From: Silene noctiflora
Lineage: Eukaryota; Streptophyta; Magnoliopsida; Caryophyllales; Caryophyllaceae
Direction: 5' to 3'
Assembly: GCA_009801015.1 (NCBI GenBank)
Contig: VHZZ01017808.1
Span: forward strand, 6,183 to 26,418
Length of the DNA stretch: 20,236 nt
The position numbers and the translations under genes were made by a program. Shown here in pieces: positions 1 to 8,339 of this stretch; within the stretch, counting starts at the first letter, position 1; the number at the start of each line of letters is the position of its first letter. The notes under the pieces were generated by a model that did no database searches, was not told the DNA's origin, and saw nothing but the letters and a program-made list of their open reading frames with translations.

Positions 1-719
1 GAATCATCCCTTACGTATTCTTATTGAGATTATAACAATGACATTTAGATCATCGTTGTGATCGCACTATTGTTGAGGACACTTACTCCAACACACCCAT
101 AGACATACAGTTCAATTCACCCATTATTCACGCACCTACTATCCGTTTGTTCGACCCGCAATTATAACGCATATATGTAGACATTTTACCATTATTATTC
201 AGCCACCCTATACCGTCGCATTCACATTCAGGTTTAGCACATTGTATTTAACCATCATAGCAAGGCACTCTTCAGATCATTTTACTCATTCACAACGTCT
301 ATAACACATTCATTANAACCATTTCACTATTTACCATCAACATACCTCCTTTGAATCGCATTAGCAACATCACCACCTCTAACAAGTTCACATTACTAAA
401 CCAAGCATTCTTCACCACATCCATGCACATACTTACATCACAACACATACACCATCTTCGCATTAGACCCAAGACACGCTATTACTATTCCATACACACA
501 CACTTAGGATACACACATAATTTCCCGACTCAACATCCCATTTGAAGTGACTGGCTTAAGCACATTGGGGCCAAGATTTTGGAATGAGAGCGCCTTCTCA
601 CCCAAAACCGATTACTGAGGGGCTCCCAACTTACATATACTAGGTTCATTTTATTAGACTCATTACGCTAGTTGGATTGATTGGTTACAGGTTCCAAAAT
701 CGTCGCTCTGATACTACTT
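1..719 (-). mobile_element. 5' leader (internal region) of Gypsy-type LTR retrotransposon, copy A
   Basis: Read on the minus strand, this stretch follows the primer binding site of the LTR at 720-2056. Near the LTR it can be aligned by eye with the leader of the second copy at 19210 onward: shared landmarks include GAGCGACGATTTTGGAACC and CTTAAGCCAGT. Similarity fades toward position 1. No gag reading frame is visible, so the window captures only the untranslated leader and the body of the element lies off the left edge. One N is present at 316. The only open frame on the plus strand here is low-complexity and not a gene. Confidence 0.6.
705..716 (-). other. Primer binding site, initiator-Met tRNA type
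   Basis: On the minus strand the sequence reads TAGTATCAGAGC, one mismatch from TGGTATCAGAGC, the standard primer binding site complementary to the 3' end of plant initiator methionine tRNA. It sits three to four bases beyond the inferred LTR end, as expected for an LTR retrotransposon. The partner copy has TGGTATCCGAGC at 19213-19224. Confidence 0.7.
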
Positions 720-2056
720 TTCAACACCCCCATCTACCAAGGGGCCTTAACAAGATCTTCCTCAACAGATAGGGGCGTTACCATCTCGGTTACCCGAGGC
801 AAGTAATGATCAAACGTCGATAATAGAACATTTAAAGTAATTACAAGTGATTACAAGATAAAACAAAAGAAGAAAATACAACTCGTTATACTATCATCTA
901 TATGTTTAAACCGTCGTGACTCGTAGCAACTCGTCCCTCCGACATCCAGCAAGACTCCAAAGACAACCTGCCAAGACTGACTACTCACCATAAGGATCAC
1001 GGCAGACACAACACAAAGAAAATAACAAGGAAACACCACACAAGATCAGTACCATATTAACATACAACAACGGTAATAAAACACACCAAGAAACACACCA
1101 ATCCATCACCATCCCACGCCACATTACACCACATCACATCACCGACAACACACCAAGGTGTGTAGCCCAGCCAGTGGGGGACCGCAGCCACACCCACCTA
1201 AGTCCCGCTCATTGCAACGAGCGCAAACCCTATTCCTTAATGTGCACATCCCCTCCCGTGGCGGGTTCCACGGAGAGCGAATCAAGGGCGTGAAGCCACT
1301 CCCGCAAGTGACTCCACTCAGCCGAGGACGCACCTCGCAACACCCCAACACCATACCACCAACTATAACACAACAACATCCAACAGTCATATCATTCATA
1401 TCCTACCAATAACAATAACCACAATGCCATACAATAAGATAGTAACCGAACATTCCATCAACACGAATATAAACACAAGACAACCCAAAGTACAGTACTG
1501 AGTAGGGAAACCCTACCTCTAGCAAACCGCAGCGACTTCGCACACAGTCTCACAATAACAAGCCATCATTGACATCCTATAACAACATTACGACATCTAA
1601 CACTATTACTTCACATATCACTAAACGACCAGGGATGATGATGACACAACGATATTACATACCTATGCCAGCCTTCCGGCGACAAGACCGCTCCCCGACT
1701 CACGCTCCCGTCTCCCAAGGTGATGCATCTCCCCATATTCCCAAAAGGGTGAGAACAGGAGGAGAAATGGCGAGGCGACGACATCTAGGTTTAGGAAAAA
1801 CAGAAATGAAATGATTCAGGTTTTCTGATATCGCGATATATATATTTTATCGCTGGACACGAGCTACTCGATCGATTAACTAACTTACTCGATCGAGTGC
1901 ACCCTACTCGATCGAGTAACGAGGCTACTCGATCGAGTGACTTCCACTAGATCGAGTTACTAATCTACAACACCGTCAACGAAGGACTAACCAAGACTCG
2001 GCAAGCACTAGGGTCAGTCAACGGTAGTCAAGGGTCCTAATAGGGCGGGTATTACA
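720..2056 (-). repeat. Long terminal repeat of Gypsy-type element, copy A (about 1.34 kb)
   Basis: On the minus strand the repeat begins TGTAATACCCGCCC at 2056 and ends GGGGTGTTGAA at about 720, just before the tRNA-type primer binding site. It is homologous in order and content to the plus-strand LTR at 17924-19209: palindrome array, TATA region (minus strand, 1836-1850), GATGTGCACAT block, GGTTACCCGAGGCAAGTA block, and end. The TGT..ACA-like termini and Met-tRNA site fit Del/Tekay-type chromoviruses, but no pol domain is visible to prove the lineage. The left edge cuts the element, so whether this is a 5' LTR or part of a rearranged copy cannot be told. Open frames at 1139-1412 and 1569-1814 are chance frames inside the LTR. 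Confidence 0.75.
1866..1957 (-). repeat. Array of five 12-bp palindromes in LTR copy A
   Basis: ACTCGATCGAGT occurs exactly at 1887-1898, 1906-1917 and 1927-1938. One-base variants flank these at 1866-1877 (ACTCGATCGATT) and 1946-1957 (ACTAGATCGAGT). Start-to-start spacing is 21, 19, 21 and 19 bp, close to two helical turns. On the minus strand the array begins about 100 bp into the LTR and ends about 15 bp before the AT-rich TATA-like block at 1836-1850, so it is promoter-proximal in the U3 part. Confidence 0.9.
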
Positions 2057-3180
2057 TTGACCATATTGCTAAAATTGAAGCATTGACCAAAGAACTAAAT
2101 GATGCTAAAGAGTTTTACAAGAAATGGGAAGGAAGACAAACTGTTTTGGACTTTCTCACAAGTTAGTCCCAAGAATCTGAACAGAAAGCTGGACTTGGGT
2201 TCAAAAGTGACTGTGGAGTGCACTGTGGGTTTCGAAACCAGGAACCAAACAAAACTGATTTTCGAAGAAAAAATATGTTGACCTTCCCAAGTATATAATT
2301 TGTAATTATTGTAGCAAGACCGGTCATGTATTTGATGGTTGTAAGAAAACAATGAATGACCTAAATAATAACATCAACGTTACTAAAAAGATGTGGATTC
2401 GTAAAGACTTGTTAAATGATGTGATTCCCAAGAAGGGGCCCAAATTCGTTTGGGTTCGTAAACTAACGTCTTGATTTCTTATAGGCATTAATGGGAGGCT
2501 GTAACAATTGGTAGTTGGATAGTGGATGTTCACGCCACACGAGGGGAAGTGAAAACCAATTTCTCTCACTAAAAGCCTACAATGGTGGCACCGTGACGTT
2601 TGGTAACAATAAGAAAGGTGAAATAATTGCAAACGAGAAGGTTGGTAAGTTATCGTCACAATGTGTCGACAAAGTGTTGCTTGTCAAAGGTTTAAAGCAT
2701 AATCTCCTTAGCATATCTCAATTATGTGATAACGGTAATATTGTTGAATTTTGTGTTAGTGAATATCGTGTCCTTAATAGTAATACAAGGGAAATTGTTT
2801 TAGAGGAGAATGTGTTAAAGATGGTTACTTGACTAATCTTTGTGCATTGTCTAGTCGTACCATGCCTTGTATGAGTGCTTTAAAGAAAAACGACTCAAGG
2901 CTTGGGTATAAAAGATTAGGTCACGTAAATGCTAGAACATTAAACACCCTTAAGTGACTTGACTTAGTCGATGGCATTCATAACATTAAATTTGACTTCA
3001 AAGGTTTATGTGATGATTGTGCTAGAAGAAAACAAGTAAAAACCTCCTTTAAATCCAAAACGTTCGTTAGTACATCACAACCTCTTGAGTAACTTCATAT
3101 TGATTTATGTGGACCAATGCGTGTTAGAAGTAAAGGAGGTATTTGTTTCTTATGTGTGATTGGTGACGATTAACTTGATT
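2057..3180 (+). pseudogene. Degenerate Copia-type gag / protease / integrase fragment
   Basis: Translation in shifting frames shows the order of a Copia polyprotein. A CCHC zinc knuckle lies at 2301-2342 (C-x2-C-x4-H-x4-C). The aspartic protease active-site block LDSGCSRH starts at 2515. A GAG-pre-integrase segment (GHVNARTLNTLK) lies near 2920-2955, and the start of the integrase zinc region (CDDCARRKQ) lies near 3010-3040. Frameshifts and stop codons break it, for example TGA after NTLK and TAA in the integrase part, and it fades out before the integrase catalytic core and reverse transcriptase. The 5' side is cut by the LTR ending at 2056. The style of the gag and the WVRKDLL-like segment could fit the SIRE lineage, but this is a guess. 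It is not expected to make a functional product. Confidence 0.8.
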
Positions 3181-3394
3181 TAGTTTGCTTTTGAGACATT
3201 AGGGTAGTTTAATTTGTATTTTAAGAGAGTAATGACGAATTAGGTTGAATATCAAGTTAATATCACGAGAATTGTCACATGCGCAAAGCACAACTAAACA
3301 CGGAAATATAAAATAAAATATAGCTAGTAACCTGATCTAATAGTGATCCAAACAAACTTAGATGTAACCCATGACTCAATGGTAACTTGACTAG
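3181..3394. other. Unassigned AT-rich interval
   Basis: This is the stretch between the Copia remnant and the hAT element. I see no coding signal, RNA gene or clear terminal repeat. It may be further decayed Copia DNA. Confidence 0.4.
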
Positions 3395-3976
3395 ATGATG
3401 ACTAGACCTGTCAAACGGGTCGGGCTGGTCGGGTCCCGGGTCGGGTCAGATACGAGTTGGGTTATACGGGTCACGGGTCGGGTTAGAGTCAGAATACGGG
3501 TCAAGAAATAATTTCTAACGCCTTTTTTAATCTATTTTTTTAATTAAAAAAATAATTTTTAAAATTAATATTTAAATCATATTCAACGTTTACCCTAATT
3601 ATTTCAACGTTTACATTAATTATATTGACATAATTATTAAATTAAAGTTTTTTAATAATTATTTTATTATCAAGTATTGTAAAAGTGAGATAAAATTGAC
3701 TTTTTAGTTATGTTCGTAATTTTTAATAATAAAAAACCATTTTTTTAACAATTTTTTTCAAATATAATATATAAATATTAATATTTTAATAAAAATCTTG
3801 ATTTATCTTTGACCCGTAGACCCGTTCAGGTCGGGTCACGACCCTAAAATAACGGGCCATTTCGGGTTCGGGTCAAACGGGTCACGGGTCGAAAAAACCG
3901 AATTTGTAACCCTAAAAAACGGGTCGGACGAGTCGGGTTTCGGGTCGGGTCGAATTTTGACAGGTCTAATGATGAC
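3395..3976. mobile_element. Non-autonomous hAT element (MITE) with 8-bp target duplication
   Basis: The element proper is 3403-3968 (566 bp). Its ends are a 13-bp terminal inverted repeat, TAGACCTGTCAAA at the left and its reverse complement TTTGACAGGTCTA at the right. It is flanked by a perfect 8-bp direct duplication ATGATGAC at 3395-3402 and 3969-3976, which is the hallmark length for the hAT superfamily. Subterminal zones (about 3413-3505 and 3805-3955) are packed with GGGTC/CGGGT repeats, and the core (3510-3800) is extremely AT-rich. There is no transposase frame, so it would depend on an enzyme supplied elsewhere. It lies about 475 bp upstream of the GH3 start codon. Confidence 0.9.
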
Positions 3977-3982
3977 CGACCT

Positions 3983-4050
3983 GAAATCAAACCAATCTAA
4001 ACTCATTTAGTAACATGAAATCAGACCAATCGAAACTCATTTTATTAACC
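3983..4050. repeat. Tandem duplication of about 34 bp upstream of GH3
   Basis: Two adjacent units, starting GAAATCAAACCAATCTAAAC at 3983 and GAAATCAGACCAATCGAAAC at 4017, match with a few substitutions and a small shift near the end. Each contains a CCAAT box (ACCAAT). The pair lies between the hAT element and the GH3 promoter. Confidence 0.65.
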
Positions 4051-4094
4051 TGCCAAAACCCAATATTTGACTGGAACATGAACCGACCCGAATA

Positions 4095-4106
4095 ACTCGA
4101 TTGAGT
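4095..4106. repeat. Single ACTCGATTGAGT site upstream of GH3
   Basis: This is one substitution from the LTR palindrome ACTCGATCGAGT. It abuts TATATAATAATAATA and stands alone about 340 bp before the GH3 start codon. It may be coincidence, a relic of an element, or a real copy of the LTR regulatory motif. Confidence 0.5.
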
Positions 4107-4151
4107 ATATAATAATAATAATATAATAATAAGCATTAGAGAAACAAAGTC

Positions 4152-4178
4152 CACGTGTCGTAGGGGCAGGTTGTCCCC
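4152..4178 (+). promoter_or_regulatory. G-box/ABRE overlapping TGTC auxin-response-like sites
   Basis: CACGTG (4152-4157) is a perfect G-box and continues as CACGTGTCGT, giving an ACGTGTC ABRE core and an overlapping TGTCGT, a match to the TGTCNN core bound by auxin response factors. A second TGTCCC follows at about 4172-4177. In soybean GH3, composite auxin elements join a CGTG-type coupling sequence to TGTCTC, so the arrangement is suggestive. No canonical TGTCTC is seen in the proximal promoter. Activity is inferred, not shown. Confidence 0.5.
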
Positions 4179-4304
4179 ATGTACACCCAACAAAGTCCCT
4201 TTCCTCGACCCCGCTCTTGCTCCTCACACCTTCCTGCTCACCTCCCTTTTGTCCCCCTTCATACCTCTCTCCTACATGGCACCCTCTCCCATTTCTCCCC
4301 TTCC

Positions 4305-4312
4305 TATATATA
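4305..4312 (+). promoter_or_regulatory. GH3 TATA box
   Basis: TATATATA lies in a strongly pyrimidine-rich stretch 133 bp before the start codon. Transcription would be expected to start near 4335-4345, giving a 5' UTR of about 100 bases rich in C and T (4320-4380). Confidence 0.65.
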
Positions 4313-4444
4313 CCTCCCTTCACTTCCCACCCCTTTCCACAATCCAACTCTCATCTCCTTCCCTCATTCTCCAATTACTTTTAACTCAAACAAACAAACA
4401 ACTAAACAAGACACCATATATACCTTGTATCTAAAATCACTAAA

Positions 4445-7350
4445 ATGGCAGTGGATTCGGTCTTGTCATCGGCATTGGGTCCACCGGCCTGCGATAAGGA
4501 CGCAAAGGCGCTCCGGTTCATCGAAGAGATGACTCGGAACGCTGACCAAGTCCAAGAGAAGGTATTAGGGGAAATATTAACTCGAAATGCAGAAACCGAG
4601 TACCTTAAAAGGTACAAACTAAATGGTGCAAATGACAAAGAGTGTTTCAAGGCTAAGCTCCCTATGGTCACTTATGAGGACCTTCAGCCTGAAATACAGC
4701 GTATCGCTAATGGCGATCGCTCCCCCATTCTCTCGTCTCACCCCATTTCCGAGTTTCTCACTAGGTACCTCCTTGGCCTTGGCTTTGTCCTTGTCCCCCT
4801 ATTATTATTACTACTTTCACTTTTTGCCTTATCTTTTGCTCTATTGGATTTTTGAGACGTATAAACAAATTATATTCTCTAACATGCACTATAATTTGTT
4901 AAACAACTTCATATACGTACTACTCTTGATAAAGTGAAACTTTTAGGCTTACTTTGCAATATACTCCCTCCGTCCCGGTCATTTGTTATCCTTTGGTTTT
5001 GGCACAAAGAACAAGGAAAAGGGAGGGAGCCAATTATAAGATGACAAGTGAACTAAATTGAATGTGAAAGATCAAATTACTCATCAAATGCAATCCTAAA
5101 ATAGAAAGGACAACAATTGATTGAGATACCCAAAATGGAAAAGGACAACAAATGACCGGGATGGAGGGAGTAGATAACAAATCAATACGAGAACCATAAG
5201 AAAATTTTCATTTGGGGCATCCCAAGGAAAATATTATACCTGTTTCTACCTGAAATATATTTTTAGCCAAGGATAGGACAAAAATATACACAAAAATTTC
5301 GTTTCATGAATTCCAACCAAAGAGTTTATCATAACCAAGGCCTCTTTTAAATCCATTTAATTTGTTTGCGGAATGCCAAATTCGAGTACCATTGTTAAAA
5401 ATATTTAGTTTTCCTCATATATATATAGGGGGACTCATCCTGATTTTCCGTAACTGGCTCCTCAAATTCATTTGACGAGCTGGAATGGAACACATATGGG
5501 TTGGTTTGCCATGACTTTATATGAGAACAACAATAATATATTTTGGTTTTGGTACTGAAGTAGCCACAATAATCGTAAAATGCAATACAAAGGAGACGAA
5601 CCTGCAACTTAATTAATAACTATAGGCTCGATAAAAATGTGAAATATTTGGAAATTGAGGATTGATTAACTAAAGTTTGTATAATGATTTGAATTGGAGT
5701 TCTGGGACATCAGCAGGAGAGAGGAAACTGATGCCAACAATCAAAGAAGAATTAGATCGTCGTCAACTGCTCTACAGTCTTCTCATGCCTGTCATGAATC
5801 TGTAAGCATTAATTATTTAATTATTACTCCAATTATTGTGACTTTTATCTCCCTTATTTTCTGGATTTCTTGTTATATTCACCTAATAATTTATGTTATG
5901 TTGCCAATGTTTATTGGGATTGCTAATTTTATTGACCAACATTTATTAATCTTCCCTAAATTCACGTCACAGGTACGTGCCTGGTCTAGACAAGGGCAAA
6001 GGCCTTTACTTTTTGTTTGTCAAGTCCGAGACCAAGACTCCAGGTGGTCTTTTAGCCCGACCCGTATTGACCAGTTATTACAAAAGTGATCACTTCAAGA
6101 CTCGCCCGTATGACCCCTATATGGTTTACACCAGTCCTAATGAAGCTATCCTTTGCCCGGATTCCTACCAAAGTATGTACACCCAAATGCTATGTGGGTT
6201 GTATGAACGTGAGAAGGTGCTCCGTTTAGGGGCGGTTTTCGCTTCTGGTTTGCTCCGTGCTATCCGCTTTCTCCAGCTGAATTGGCAGCAGTTGGCTTCT
6301 GACATCCGGGTTGGGAATCTTGACCCTAGGGTCACTGACCCGGCTGTTCGGGCATGCATGAATGGGATTGTGAAACCTGACCCGGTGTTGGCAGATTTTG
6401 TGGAAGCGGAGTGTTCTAAGAATCAGTGGGAAGGGATTATAACCCGGATTTGGCCTAATACTAAATACCTTGATGTAATTGTTACCGGGGCAATGGCGCA
6501 GTATATACCGACATTGGATTTTTACAGCGGGAGTTTACCATGTGCTTGCACCATGTATGCCTCCTCAGAGTGCTACTTCGGGTTAAACTTGAACCCGATG
6601 TGCAAGCCCTCTCAGGTGTCGTACACCATCATGCCAAACATGGCCTACTTTGAGTTTCTCCCAGTTGTCTCGACCGGGGTGAGTTCACAAGGCGACATGT
6701 CCTCAAAACTCGTTGACCTGGTTGATGTCGAGGTGGGAAAGGAGTATGAGCTAGTGATTACCACGTACGCCGGGTTGTACCGGTATCGTGTTGGTGACAT
6801 CCTCAGAGTTACAGGGTTTCACAACTCGGCACCACAGTTCCACTTCGTAAGGCGAAAGAACGTCCTTCTCAGCATTGACTCGGACAAAACCGACGAGTCA
6901 GAGCTACAGAAGGCGGTCGACAACGCGTCACAACTCCTTAAGACTTACAACACGAGCGTCGTAGAGTACACCAGTTTCGCAGACACGAGTACAATACCAG
7001 GCCATTACGTCATCTACTGGGAGTTAATGATGGAGAGCAACTTGGGCGAGTTGCCACCAAAGAGGGTGTTGGACCGCTGTTGCTTAGAGATGGAGGAATC
7101 GCTCAACTCGGTCTATCGACAAGGCCGAGTTGCTGACAATTCAATAGGTCCATTGGAAATCAGAGTAGTTAAAAGTGGGACCTTTGAGGAATTGATGGAT
7201 TATGCAATCTCTCGTGGGGCGTCAATTAATCAGTACAAAGTGCCAAGATGTGTGAATCTGACTCCAATCATGGAGTTATTAGACTCGCGAGTCGTCTCAA
7301 CTCATTTTAGCCCTGAGTTACCTCATTGGACTCCCGCTCGTCGTAGGTGA
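4445..7350 (+). CDS. GH3.1: Indole-3-acetic acid-amido synthetase, GH3 family group II (GH3.1-like), three exons
   Basis: Exons join 4445-4764, 5700-5801 and 5973-7350, with introns 4765-5699 and 5802-5972, both GT-AG. The junction codons rebuild an uninterrupted 599-residue protein, the usual length for plant GH3 proteins. GH3 enzymes adenylate an acyl acid with ATP and then transfer it to an amino acid. Group II members act on indole-3-acetic acid in the cytosol and lower free auxin. The three adenylation motifs are present: SSGTSAG at residues 107-113, split by intron 1; YASSECYFG at 336-344; and YRVGD at 412-416. The N-terminus MAVDSVLSS and the end [15 protein letters not shown] point to the GH3.1 type. 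The start ATG has a good plant context (AAAATGG). No stop or frameshift interrupts it, and it is the only intact cellular gene here. The exact paralogue number is inferred from resemblance. Confidence 0.95.
4964..5170. mobile_element. Stowaway MITE in GH3 intron 1
   Basis: The element is 207 bp. It begins CTCCCTCCGTCCCGGTCATT and ends with a near-perfect inverted copy, about 31 bp of terminal repeat with two mismatches. It is flanked by TA on both sides (4962-4963 and 5171-5172). The CTCCCTCCGT terminus and TA duplication are diagnostic for Stowaway elements of the Tc1/mariner superfamily. It has no coding capacity and is spliced out with the intron. Confidence 0.93.
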
Positions 7351-7630
7351 TGAATAATAATAGTTCACCCAAAAAAAAAACCAGTAATGGGAAGTAGTCC
7401 TTAGGAATGTTTTAATTTCTTTTTTTTAATGCTTCCTTATCTTTTCTAGACAGTTTTTTTTTTTTTTCCTTTTTCTTGAGGTAAATTAGCCTTTGAAAAA
7501 GATGGTTAGTTTGGTTTAGAAAAATTGGGAAGTTTGTACTTTGTAGTGATGAAGTTGTAATGTAATGTAATGTAACGTTTGTTAAATTAACCCTATTTGT
7601 GAAAAAGAGTGATGTTAAGTTGTTATCCTT
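7351..7630 (+). other. Probable GH3 3' UTR
   Basis: This AT-rich stretch follows the stop codon, with an A run near 7370 and a long T run near 7447-7465. It carries four tandem TGTAA units at 7556-7575, giving repeated UGUA in the transcript, the kind of far-upstream element that plant 3' end processing uses. The actual cleavage site cannot be fixed by eye but is likely shortly after. Confidence 0.5.
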
Positions 7631-7734
7631 CTAAAAAGCCATTGAAATCTAACGTCTTATCATGAATTAATTCTTGATAATTATGAATATGTGTTTGATC
7701 TAATAGCCCTTATGATAACAGAGAGTAACATGGT

Positions 7735-7862
7735 GTCCTTGTTTTTGGTTTAGCGGGGTTGCATGGACGATTTTTGATGCTGACCAGACCATCCCCTATT
7801 ATGAGTACCGCCTCTCATTACTTTACCAACTAAGCTAGTTGACAGTTCACTACAACATAATA
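7735..7862 (-). repeat. Possible tRNA-derived SINE or tRNA relic
   Basis: On the minus strand, TAGCTTAGTTGGTAAAG resembles the D-arm/A-box of a tRNA. About 45 bases on, GGTCTGGTCAGCATC is a poor B-box candidate, with TACTCATAATAG between them looking like an anticodon stem-loop remnant. No acceptor stem closes, so this is not an intact tRNA gene. Plant SINEs often have such a head. No clear 3' tail or target duplication was found. Confidence 0.3.
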
Positions 7863-8339
7863 TCCTTGTGGTAATGGATCAAATTAACGTAAAATAAATA
7901 CGAAATACAATACCAAGTTTCAATACCACCCGACATGACATGGCCAGCATATTTCAATCTTGAGCTGTGTAAAGAGCCAGCTACAGAACTCTGTTTAAGG
8001 CGTCATCCTTGTGATGCTCCAGTTTAGCATCAAATTGTGGCGGCTGCAGATATCCCACGCAATTTGTATTGCACGACTGCTTAGGGAATGCGTGATGAAC
8101 GCGGCTGCATATATAACATCAAAATTTTGTATTAGTTGAACTTATTAATACTCCATAATCAGTAACAAGGAAAACTCGATCAGTTGATCGAAACTCGCCA
8201 ATTATGAAAAGGAGGTTGAATGCGTCACGTCACAATTGAGAGAAAAAAAAAACCACTATCCCTAAGCGATCTTAGGAAATTGTTCATGGGATTTGAATCA
8301 AACGGAATATAAGCTGAATTGTACTATGCACGTGCTTAA
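7863..8339. other. Intergenic interval without recognised feature
   Basis: I see no sustained reading frame or clear element. Short frames on the minus strand around 7960-8110 have stops and no recognised family. A small dyad, CGATCA-GT-TGATCG, lies at 8177-8190. Confidence 0.4.

Noticed and set aside
1139-1412. Overlapping open frames on both strands in the GC-richer part of the LTR
   Set aside because: They lie within a non-coding LTR, have no family resemblance, and the homologous part of copy B is not open.
1866-1957. Short palindromic repeats with regular spacers, reminiscent of a CRISPR array
   Set aside because: The repeat is only 12 bp with 7-11 bp between copies, sits in LTRs of a plant genome, and no cas genes are present.
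2095-2659. Minus-strand frames opposite the Copia fragment
   Set aside because: They are antisense shadows of the plus-strand zinc-knuckle and protease region.
4171-4532. Two overlapping plus-strand frames before and across the GH3 start codon
   Set aside because: Low-complexity translations of the pyrimidine-rich promoter and 5' UTR; the conserved GH3 frame starts at 4445.
4765-4937. Open frames running from exon 1 into hydrophobic sequence, suggesting a membrane protein
   Set aside because: This is intron 1: a good GT donor lies at 4765 and the GH3 motif resumes precisely at 5700.
7735-7862. Functional tRNA gene on the minus strand
   Set aside because: No acceptor stem pairing and a poor B box; kept only as a possible SINE or relic.
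8174-8190. ACTCGATCAGTT followed by TGATCG as another copy of the LTR palindrome
   Set aside because: It matches only the first half of the motif and is isolated, with no array or TATA-like box close by in the expected order.
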